Made by a program: the position numbers and the translations under genes. This document shows, piece after piece, positions 17,176-23,913 of a stretch of DNA of 64,000 nt. The DNA is from Jiangella alba (lineage in GTDB: Bacteria; Actinomycetota; Actinomycetes; Jiangellales; Jiangellaceae): positions 1,488,001-1,552,000 of the forward strand of contig NZ_FNUC01000003.1 of the NCBI RefSeq assembly GCF_900106035.1, written 5' to 3'. The notes under the pieces were generated by a model. The model was given only the letters and a program-made list of their open reading frames with translations, did no database searches and was not told the origin of the DNA. The number at the start of each line of letters is the position of its first letter. The stretch's first letter is position 1.

Positions 17176-18132
17176 TCAGGAAACTTCTGAGCCAGCCGCA
17201 CGGAACTGCTCGAATCGCCCCTTCGAGCCGGCGATGTAGTCCGCGAGGGGCTCGACCGCGAGCCACCGGCGGCCGAGCTGCTCGGCCATCGCACCCGTCG
17301 TGTTGCTGCCCCCGAACGGGTCGAACACGAGGTCGTCCTTGTCGGTCAGAAAGCGGATGAACCAGTCGGCGAGCTTGGCCTGCATGGGCGCGGGGTGTGG
17401 CTTGAGGCCGTGTTCTCGGCAGTACCGCCGGTAGGCGTCGTTCGCGACGGTATTGCTGAAGTTGAAGACGTTGGAGGGGATCGCGCCGCCGTTGTTGGTG
17501 AGGAAAGATGTCTCGCCGATGTCGTAGCCGGAGTCGCGGGTGCCGTGGTTGTAGTGACCCCGCTTGAGCAGCGCCTGCATCGAGGGGCTGTAGTCCTGCA
17601 GGACGTTGCGGTTGCTGGCCTTCGGCCGCTCGGACTTCGACATCCACCACAGGTGGGTGTAGGAGTCCTTGACCCTGATGCGCTCGATGTTGACCCACTG
17701 GGCCGGCGTCGGCAGCCGCGCGGGGTTGTTGCAGACGAATTGCTGGCAGATGTTGAGGTCACCGCCCTCGGCGATGGCCATCAGGGACTGGAGCGGCAAG
17801 AGCGACATGGTCGGCTTGCCCGGATCCCAGGCGTTCCCGATCTCGACCACGAGTGAGCCGTCCTCGGTGAGGAGGTCTGCCAGCCGGGGAGCGAGCTTCT
17901 GGAGCCAGGCCAGGTACTCGTCGCCGTCCTTGTTGCCGTACTTCTTCTTCCGCTTGAGCGGGAACGGCGGAGAGAAGAACACCAGCTGCACCTTGCCCTT
18001 GAGCTTCTTGCCCTGGAGGTCGAGGAAGTCCTCCACGGTGCCCTGATACATCTTGCCGAGCTTGGTCTTGTACGCCTCGGCAACGGTCGGGAATTCGTCC
18101 CGCTCGTCGGCAAGGGGCGTCGCGATGGTCAT
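17176..18132 (-). CDS. DNA methyltransferase (N4-C/N6-A type), copy 2
   Basis: A 318-aa beta-class amino-methyltransferase: SPPF at 54-57, FDPFGGSNTT at 270-279, and a long specificity region between. ATG at 18132 has AGGAGG 10 nt upstream. The N-terminus, MTIATPLADERDEFPTVAEA, is longer than that of copy 1, and the C-terminus RAAGSEVS also differs, while residues 33-310 are identical. It heads the minus-strand gene set and probably protects host DNA from, or marks it for, the ATPase/nuclease proteins encoded downstream (inference). Its first codons lie about 200 bp from a divergent small gene. Confidence 0.83.
   Translation of the reverse strand: MTIATPLADERDEFPTVAEAYKTKLGKMYQGTVEDFLDLQGKKLKGKVQLVFFSPPFPLKRKKKYGNKDGDEYLAWLQKLAPRLADLLTEDGSLVVEIGNAWDPGKPTMSLLPLQSLMAIAEGGDLNICQQFVCNNPARLPTPAQWVNIERIRVKDSYTHLWWMSKSERPKASNRNVLQDYSPSMQALLKRGHYNHGTRDSGYDIGETSFLTNNGGAIPSNVFNFSNTVANDAYRRYCREHGLKPHPAPMQAKLADWFIRFLTDKDDLVFDPFGGSNTTGAMAEQLGRRWLAVEPLADYIAGSKGRFEQFRAAGSEVS
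17202..18033 (-). repeat. 832-bp inverted repeat, right copy (body of methyltransferase copy 2)
   Basis: Reverse complement of 9412-10243, with one difference noticed. Recombination between the copies would invert 10244-17201. This would swap the methyltransferase C-termini and place the downstream genes behind the other methyltransferase's promoter and N-terminus. Confidence 0.88.
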
Positions 18133-18338
18133 CGCGCACGGACCTCCTGTCGAGAGTTACATCGGTGTCATTCTTCCATCCCCGGGTCGGGATCGGGGGC
18201 CACCCTCGCGGTGTGGCGCGGCGGGCGCAAGGCAGGACAGCCTGCCCTCCCGCGACACACCTATGACCCCGGCTTCGGCAGAAGACTACGAAGGGCCGCC
18301 GACACACTCCGTCGGCGGCCGCATCTACGCTCATCGCC

Positions 18339-18590
18339 ATGAGTCGCCGTCAGGAGTTCGCCAAGCTGCTCCCGCTCGTCATCCGGCGCGAGCGCGATGG
18401 TGATGCCGTCCACCTAAGCGACATCTACGGGGCCGTAGAGCGCGACCATCCGCAGCTGGTCGATGACGAGGTCGAGGCCTCCGGCGCGGTGCGGTGGAAG
18501 CACGAGCTGCGGTGGGAGCTTGAGACGCTCGTGGTGGACGGTGGCGTACGACGACGCAAGGACCTCGGACGTGGGTTCTACAGCATCTAG
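18339..18590 (+). CDS. Small winged-helix-like protein (83 aa), island
   Basis: ATG at 18339 encodes MSRRQEFAKLLPLVIRRERD, then HLSDIYGAVERDHP and a C-terminal WKHELRWELETLVVDGGVRR ending in GRGFYSI. The LSDIY...VRW..LR..L..L..G....RG pattern resembles the small winged-helix domain found at the N-terminus of Mrr-type restriction proteins, here standing alone. It is divergent from methyltransferase copy 2 and may be a regulator of that promoter (inference). The family call is tentative. Confidence 0.5.
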   Translation: MSRRQEFAKLLPLVIRRERDGDAVHLSDIYGAVERDHPQLVDDEVEASGAVRWKHELRWELETLVVDGGVRRRKDLGRGFYSI

Positions 18591-18694
18591 TCCGTCGGTC
18601 CAGGGCTCGCCAAACGAAGGCGCTGATTGCTGCGTTGGGATGGTGCCGGGTCGCCGCGGTGGGCCGCACTGAGGCCGCAGACGAACAGAAACGA

Positions 18695-18747
18695 CCCCTG
18701 ACGCTGGAAGACGTTGGAAGGCGTCTTCGCAGGTCAGGGGCTTTTTT
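18695..18747 (+). terminator. Rho-independent terminator at the island/glnA1 border
   Basis: CCCCTGAC (18695-18702) pairs with GTCAGGGG (18733-18740). An inner GAAGACG...CGTCTTC stem lies between, and six T follow (18742-18747). It terminates plus-strand transcripts, such as that of the winged-helix gene, before they run antisense into glnA1. Confidence 0.8.
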
Positions 18748-18782
18748 CAGGCACTCAGCCGGTGGGTGTCACCCACGCGTGA

Positions 18783-20207
18783 CTAGATGTCGAAGTAGAG
18801 CTCGAACTCGTGCGGGTGCGGACGCAGCCGGATCGGGTCGATCTCGTTGGTGCGCTTCCAGTCGATCCAGGTCTCGACCAGGTCGTCGGTGAAGACGCCG
18901 CCCTCGAGGAGGTAGTCGTGGTCGGACTCGAGAGCGTCGAGGGCCTCGCCGAGAGACGCCGGGACGGTGGCGATGCTGGCGTGCTCCTCGGGCGGCAGCT
19001 CGTACAGGTCCTTGTCGACCGGCTCGGGCGGCTCGATCTTGTTGCGGATGCCGTCGACGCCGGCCATGAGCATGGCGGAGAAGGCGAGGTACGGGTTGCT
19101 GGACGGGTCCGGGACGCGGAACTCGATGCGCTTGGCCTTCGGCGACGTGCCGGTGACGGGGATGCGGACCGCCGCCGACCGGTTGCGCTGCGAATAGACC
19201 AGGTTGACCGGCGCCTCGAAGCCCGGCACCAGGCGGTGGTACGAGTTCACCGTCGGGTTGGTCCAGGCCAGCAGCGAGTCGGCGTGCTTGATCAGGCCGC
19301 CGATGTACCAGCGCGCCATGTCGGACAGGCCGCCGTAGCCGAGCTCGTCGTAGAAGAGCGGGTCGCCGTTCTTCCAGAGCGACTGGTGGCAGTGCATGCC
19401 CGAGCCGTTGTCGCCGAACAGCGGCTTCGGCATGAACGTGGCGGTCTTGCCGGCCTCCCAGGCGACGTTCTTGATGATGTACTTGAACAGCATCAGGCGG
19501 TCGCCGGCGTGCTTGAGGGTGTCGAACTTGTAGTTGATCTCGGCCTGGCCGGCGGTGCCGACCTCGTGGTGGGCCCGCTCGATCTCGACGCCGACGCCGG
19601 TGAGCGCCTTCACCATGTCGTCGCGCAGGTCGGCGTAGTGGTCGACCGGCGGGACGGGGAAGTAGCCGCCCTTGTACCGCGTCTTGTAGCCGCGGTTGCC
19701 ACCCTCCTCGACGCGGCCGGTGTTCCAGGCGCCCTCGATGGAGTCGATGTGGTAGTAGCCGGCGTTCGCCTTGGTCTCGAAGCGGACGTCGTCGAAGACG
19801 TAGAACTCGGCCTCGGGGCCGAAGTAGACGGTGTCGGCGATGCCGGAGCTGGCGAGGTACGCCTCGGCCTTGGCCGCGATGTTGCGCGGGTCGCGGCTGT
19901 ACGGCTCGTTGGTGAAGGGGTCGACGATGGAGAAGTTCAGCGCGAGGGTCTTGGCCTTGCGGAACGGGTCGACGAACGCCGTGGCGGGGTCGGCCATGAG
20001 CTTCATGTCGGACTCGTGGATGGCCTGGAAGCCGCGGATCGAGGAGCCGTCGAACATGAGGCCCTCGGCGATGGCGTCGGCGTCGAAGGCCGAGGCCGGC
20101 ACGTTGAAGTGCTGCATGACGCCTGGCAGGTCGCAGAAGCGGACATCGATGAACTCGACGCCCTCGTCCTTGACGAACTTCAGCAGTTCGTCCGGGTTGG
20201 TGAACAT
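18783..20207 (-). CDS. glnA1: Glutamine synthetase type I, adenylylation-regulated
   Basis: A 474-aa GSI, the standard length when started at ATG 20207, which has AAGGAG 6 nt upstream. An ATG six bases further upstream would touch the ribosome site. Visible motifs are [11 protein letters not shown], the [14 protein letters not shown] strand, [11 protein letters not shown] and the adenylylation segment [11 protein letters not shown], whose Tyr is the GlnE target. It is the main ammonia-assimilating enzyme. A four-part GlnR site lies upstream. It is transcribed towards the island, and its last codons resemble a segment at the island's other end. Confidence 0.97.
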   Translation of the reverse strand: MFTNPDELLKFVKDEGVEFIDVRFCDLPGVMQHFNVPASAFDADAIAEGLMFDGSSIRGFQAIHESDMKLMADPATAFVDPFRKAKTLALNFSIVDPFTNEPYSRDPRNIAAKAEAYLASSGIADTVYFGPEAEFYVFDDVRFETKANAGYYHIDSIEGAWNTGRVEEGGNRGYKTRYKGGYFPVPPVDHYADLRDDMVKALTGVGVEIERAHHEVGTAGQAEINYKFDTLKHAGDRLMLFKYIIKNVAWEAGKTATFMPKPLFGDNGSGMHCHQSLWKNGDPLFYDELGYGGLSDMARWYIGGLIKHADSLLAWTNPTVNSYHRLVPGFEAPVNLVYSQRNRSAAVRIPVTGTSPKAKRIEFRVPDPSSNPYLAFSAMLMAGVDGIRNKIEPPEPVDKDLYELPPEEHASIATVPASLGEALDALESDHDYLLEGGVFTDDLVETWIDWKRTNEIDPIRLRPHPHEFELYFDI

Positions 20208-20303
20208 CCGCATCTCCTTCGCGCCTCGGCGGCGCAGTATCCGCATCCGTCACAGTCGGCGTTGACCGTATGACCCTCGTGGTCCGGACGCTAGATTCCT
20301 GGG

Positions 20304-20341
20304 ATTTCCCGGCCGTGTCCCGATTGTTTCGCCAGTGTTAC
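20304..20341 (-). promoter_or_regulatory. GlnR operator upstream of glnA1
   Basis: On the minus strand the sequence reads GTAAC-n6-GAAAC-n6-GACAC-n6-GAAAT, i.e. two a/b half-site pairs at exactly 6-nt spacing. This matches the actinobacterial GlnR consensus gTnAc-n6-GaAAc repeated twice; the third and fourth boxes each have one mismatch. It lies about 97 bp upstream of the glnA1 start. GlnR is known to activate glnA under nitrogen limitation in Streptomyces and mycobacteria. Confidence 0.8.
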
Positions 20342-20395
20342 GTGCGATGTGGAGGCGGTCTGCGGGGCGCGGCGCCGACCGCCTAGGCTCACAGG

Positions 20396-20809
20396 GTGAG
20401 CTCCACGTCCCCCGATCTGCAGCTGCCCGACCACGGCCCCGGCTCGGCGGCCGGCTGGGGACGGCGTTTCGCCGCGCTGCTGCTCGACTGGCTGGCTGGC
20501 AACCTGGTCGCGTTCATCATCACCGGCGGGAACTCCGGCGTGTGGGACGCGCAGAGCGACGTGTTCTGGCTGCCGCTGATCTGTTGGTACCTGCTGGTGG
20601 TGGCGTCGACGACGCTGGCCGGCGGCAGCCTGGGGCAGCTGATGCTCGGGCTGCGCGTCGCTCACCTGGGCGGACGGCGCATCAGTCCGGTCATCGCGGC
20701 GGTGCGGACGCTGATGATCGCGCTGATCATCCCGCCGGTGGTGGCCATGCGCGACGGCCGCGGCCTGCACGACCTCGCGTCGAACACGGTGGTCGTGAAC
20801 GCCCGCTGA
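20396..20809 (+). CDS. RDD family membrane protein
   Basis: A 137-aa protein from GTG 20396 with three hydrophobic segments. The RDD signature is seen as GWGRRFAALLLDWLAGN in the first helix and MRDGRGLHDLASNTVVV near the C-terminus. Family function is mostly unknown, though some members act in ion exchange. It is divergent from glnA1, sharing the region that holds the GlnR site. RDD genes beside glnA are a recurrent actinobacterial arrangement. Confidence 0.85.
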   Translation: MSSTSPDLQLPDHGPGSAAGWGRRFAALLLDWLAGNLVAFIITGGNSGVWDAQSDVFWLPLICWYLLVVASTTLAGGSLGQLMLGLRVAHLGGRRISPVIAAVRTLMIALIIPPVVAMRDGRGLHDLASNTVVVNAR

Positions 20810-20821
20810 GCGGGCCCGGGC

Positions 20822-21523
20822 TCAGCGCCCGGGCATCTGGGTGCCGCGCGGGATGCGGGCGCCCTTGGGCAGCGGGCCCTTCGGGATGCCGATGGGCGTG
20901 CTGCCGAGCGCGCGCAGCCGCGCCCGCAGCTCCGTGACCTCGGCCGGGCGGATGTTCTTCGGCAGCTTGTTGAGGTGCCGGGTGAGCCGGGGGAGTGGTA
21001 CCTGGCCCTCTTCGCGCCCGACGATGACCTCGACGACCGGCATCTCCGGCGCGACCCGGCTGTGCCGCTTCTTCTCCTGCGCGAGCAGGTTGGCGACCCG
21101 GCCGGGGACGCTGCCCTCGCCGATCAGCACGATGCCGGGCCGGCCGACGGCGCGGTGGACGACGTCCTGGTAGCGGTTGGCGCCCACCATGGGGGTGGTC
21201 TCCCAGCCGCGGCGCAGCGTGCCGAGCGCGGCCGCGGCGGCGCCGGGCTGCCCCTCGATCTGGGAGTACGCGGCCCGCTCGGCCCGCCGTCCGAACACGA
21301 TGGCGGCGCCCAGCAGCGCGATGGGCAGGCCGACGATGATCCACAGCCACAGCGGGCCGACGAAGATGCCGACGACGACCGCGAGCGCGAGGACGCCGAG
21401 CAGGATGCCCAGCGTGATCCAGCCGACCCAGCGGTCGGACCGCCGCGCCATCTTGTACGTCTGGCGGATCTGCGCGATGCGCCCGGTCTTCTCGGGCGTC
21501 TCCTGGTCGTCGTTGCGTGCCAT
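20822..21523 (-). CDS. DUF4191 membrane protein
   Basis: A 233-aa protein from ATG 21523. It has a charged N-terminus (GRIAQIRQTYKMARRSDRW), then two adjacent membrane helices at about residues 35-80. A cytosolic domain follows with RRGWETTPMVGANRYQDVVH, GRPGIVLIGEG and a basic C-terminal KLPKNIRPAEV part. This is the actinobacterial DUF4191 family, usually found next to lipA/glnA region genes. Function unknown. It converges with the RDD gene, 12 nt apart. Confidence 0.82.
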   Translation of the reverse strand: MARNDDQETPEKTGRIAQIRQTYKMARRSDRWVGWITLGILLGVLALAVVVGIFVGPLWLWIIVGLPIALLGAAIVFGRRAERAAYSQIEGQPGAAAAALGTLRRGWETTPMVGANRYQDVVHRAVGRPGIVLIGEGSVPGRVANLLAQEKKRHSRVAPEMPVVEVIVGREEGQVPLPRLTRHLNKLPKNIRPAEVTELRARLRALGSTPIGIPKGPLPKGARIPRGTQMPGR

Positions 21524-21610
21524 GGGGAGAAGAGTACTTCGTGGCGGGCCGCTCTCCCGACCGGGTGAACACCGAGGTCGGCGAACGGGCGGTCGGTAGA
21601 ATCCGACACC

Positions 21611-22906
21611 GTGAGCAGCCGCGGCGGGACCACCCTCGACGCGGCCACCCGGGTCCCGCGCGAACAGCTGCTGGCGCAGGCCTGGGCGGGCCTCGGGACG
21701 GGCGTCGCGCCGCTGAGCAACGCCTCCGGCCGGCCGCTCGTTCGCACGGTCCGGCTGATCCTCGACCCGCTGGTGCTGCGGCCGGCGCAGAACCCGCGGT
21801 TCGCCGGCGCCACCGTCGCCGCGGCCGACGCGGCGGAGCTCACCCGGCTGGTGGCCGCCGCCGGACCCGTCCTGACGGCGACAGCGGCCTGGTTCGTGCT
21901 GGTCAAGCGGGAACGACGGCGCGCCGGGGTCACCGACGGCAACCCGCAGGAGCGGTACTTCCAGCGCTGCTACGAGCTGGCCCACCGGCACGGCCACCCC
22001 GACGACGTCGCGGGCGCCGCCGAGCTGGCTGCCGCCACCGTCGCGGCGGCTCGGACGGCGGACGGACGGGTCACGGCGGCCGCCGTGCGCGCCCACGTCA
22101 CCGACCCCGCGCACGCCGCCGAGCTGGCCCGCCGGCTGGACGCGGCCTGGACGGCGCGCGCGACGCCGTCCGCTCCGGCCGAACCGCCGCCGCAGCTGGA
22201 CGAGGTGCTGGCGACCTGCGCCACCGCGCCCGGGCCGCGGGCCTGGGCGGCGCTCGTCGACGGCGGCCACGGCAGCCGCGACGCCGCGCACCTGGAGCCG
22301 CCGGGCGCGGCCCGCGACCACGGCCTGACCGACCGCGCGTCCGTCGCGCCGCCCGGGCTCGGCGACGCCGCGTCGAAGCGGCGGCTGCCGAAGCCGTTCG
22401 ACCGCTCCGTCCTCGAGCGGCTGTTCGCCGGGGTCGCGACGGGACACCCGATCGACGGCGACGTCGCCGCGCTGGTCGGCGCCGAGATCGGCCGGTCCGC
22501 GCAGCCGTGGCAGCTGGCCGGCGAGCCCGGCCGGGTGCTGCTGGCGCTGGGACGGGCGGCCGGTCCGGCGCTGGGCGACGGCGACGCCGCCGGCTGGGCG
22601 CCCGGCGACGCGCGGACCCGGCTGCGGTCGCGCTGGCGGCGCGAGGCGTACGTGCACCGCGTGCTGCGGTTGCCCCCGGCCGAGGCGGCCGCCGTCCCGG
22701 ACGAGCTGCGGGCCGAGGTGCGTGACGTGCGGGCCGCCTACCTGCGCCGGCTGTGGGTCCGGCTACACGGCCGCGAGCTGCGCGGCCAGGACGTCGACGC
22801 CGGTCAGTGCTGGGACCTCCTGGACGGCGTGCTGCGCTCGGTCATCCTCGACCAGCGCGACCGGCTGCGCACCGCGCTGTCCCGCGACGCGGAGGTCCGG
22901 CCGTGA
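21611..22906 (+). CDS. Hypothetical protein, first gene of TPR-CHAT cassette
   Basis: A 431-aa Ala/Arg-rich protein from GTG 21611. No membrane helix or motif that I recognise. The N-terminal segment has RPLVRTVRLILDPLVLRP, and the C-terminal part is helical, with AYLRRLWVRLHGRELRGQDV and CWDLLDGVLRSVILDQ. Its stop overlaps the next start (GTGA), so it belongs to the four-gene cassette. It may be a scaffold or sensor for the CHAT protease encoded three genes on (inference only). Confidence 0.6.
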   Translation: MSSRGGTTLDAATRVPREQLLAQAWAGLGTGVAPLSNASGRPLVRTVRLILDPLVLRPAQNPRFAGATVAAADAAELTRLVAAAGPVLTATAAWFVLVKRERRRAGVTDGNPQERYFQRCYELAHRHGHPDDVAGAAELAAATVAAARTADGRVTAAAVRAHVTDPAHAAELARRLDAAWTARATPSAPAEPPPQLDEVLATCATAPGPRAWAALVDGGHGSRDAAHLEPPGAARDHGLTDRASVAPPGLGDAASKRRLPKPFDRSVLERLFAGVATGHPIDGDVAALVGAEIGRSAQPWQLAGEPGRVLLALGRAAGPALGDGDAAGWAPGDARTRLRSRWRREAYVHRVLRLPPAEAAAVPDELRAEVRDVRAAYLRRLWVRLHGRELRGQDVDAGQCWDLLDGVLRSVILDQRDRLRTALSRDAEVRP

Positions 22907-23913
22907 TCGTCACCCGCACGGCCGACGGCGTGAGCGTCGGGCCGCCGCCCGCGCACCCGGAGCAGACGGCGCTGGCCGAGGCCGCCGGCGCGCTGCTGAC
23001 CTGGGACGTCGTCAGCCCGGCGGAGCTGCCGTCCGCCACGGTCCACGACACCGGGCGCGCGCTCGGCTGGCTCTGGGAGTTGTACGGTGCCGACGTCGCC
23101 GCCGCGGTCCAGGACGCGACACCGGACGGCGTCGACGTCGCGCCCGCTCCCGCGGACCGGCGGGTGCTCGGCGCCGTCCGTACCCTCGCGCGGCTGACCT
23201 GGGCCGAGGCCTGGTGGCCCGCCTCGGCCGCCGCCGGGGTGCCGGCGCTGGACCGCGTGCTGCTGCGGGCCGAGCGCGCCGTCGCGGCCGCCGCGGCCGA
23301 GCACCTGCTGGACGACGACGAGGCGGTGGAACGGGCGCTCTCGGTCGCCGCGCCGCCGCCCGGGCACCCCGAGCTGGCGGCCGCGCTGGCCCTCGTCGCC
23401 GAGGACTACGGCGTCGCGCTGCCCGCCGCCGTCGTCACCCCGGAGCGGGCCGGGCTCGCGCTCGCCGCCGGCGGCCCCGGCGACGGCGCCGGCGTGCTGG
23501 TGGCGCGCGGAATGACGCCGGTGAACTGGACGGACGTCCCGCCGGGTCGCGTCGACGCCGCCGCGGAGGCGAGTTGGACGATCCGGCGCGCCGACGACAC
23601 CGTCGTGGCGGTCTCGGTGCCGGCCGGGCCTGATCCATGGGCGCCCGCTGTGTTGCGTGCCCGGTTCGGCCCGGCGGACTTCCCGCTCGCTCCGACGCGC
23701 GACGGCCGGTTCACCGGGACGGCGACGATCCCGGCGGCCGCGCTGCTGCTGCCGGCCGCCGAGCGGGCCGCGCTCGTCTACGCGCCGGACCTGACCACCG
23801 CGCCCGAGCCGGTGCGCCCGGACGACCTCGCCCGCCGGGCCGCGATCGTCGCCGCCGCGCGGGCCCGGCCGTCCGCGCCGGACGCCACGCTGACCGAGCG
23901 GGCGGCCACGTGA
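22903..23913 (+). CDS. Hypothetical protein, second gene of TPR-CHAT cassette
   Basis: A 336-aa protein from GTG 22903, coupled by GTGA overlaps to both neighbours. The first 200 residues are helical and Ala-rich. The last 130 contain alternating strands: MTPVNWTDVPPGRVDAAAE, then WTIRRADDTVVAVSVPAG and LRARFGPADFPLAPTRDGRF. This resembles a small beta-sandwich of the kind that precedes peptidase modules. No named family recognised. Confidence 0.6.
   Translation: MIVTRTADGVSVGPPPAHPEQTALAEAAGALLTWDVVSPAELPSATVHDTGRALGWLWELYGADVAAAVQDATPDGVDVAPAPADRRVLGAVRTLARLTWAEAWWPASAAAGVPALDRVLLRAERAVAAAAAEHLLDDDEAVERALSVAAPPPGHPELAAALALVAEDYGVALPAAVVTPERAGLALAAGGPGDGAGVLVARGMTPVNWTDVPPGRVDAAAEASWTIRRADDTVVAVSVPAGPDPWAPAVLRARFGPADFPLAPTRDGRFTGTATIPAAALLLPAAERAALVYAPDLTTAPEPVRPDDLARRAAIVAAARARPSAPDATLTERAAT

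Larger units (their letters stand above)
7535..18600. mobile_element. Integrated island carrying a methyltransferase/GHKL-ATPase locus
   Basis: The stretch lies between the glnE-deaminase block and glnA1, genes that are near neighbours in many actinobacteria. It holds a tyrosine-integrase remnant at its left end, orphan small genes and a methyltransferase/ATPase/nuclease-like set. Parts, especially 7.7-8.5 kb and the intergenic segments, are visibly less GC-rich than the flanks. The ends are approximate. A partly matching segment, AGATGTCG followed by AGT then ACTCGTGC, occurs near both ends (7562 onward and 18784 onward, the latter the glnA1 3' end). It is a weak candidate attachment repeat. 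Confidence 0.6.

Noticed and set aside
9367-18132. BREX, DISARM or classical Type I restriction system
   Set aside because: No PglZ, BrxC/L, DrmA-C, HsdR/HsdS or SNF2-type helicase is present. The ATPases are GHKL-type.
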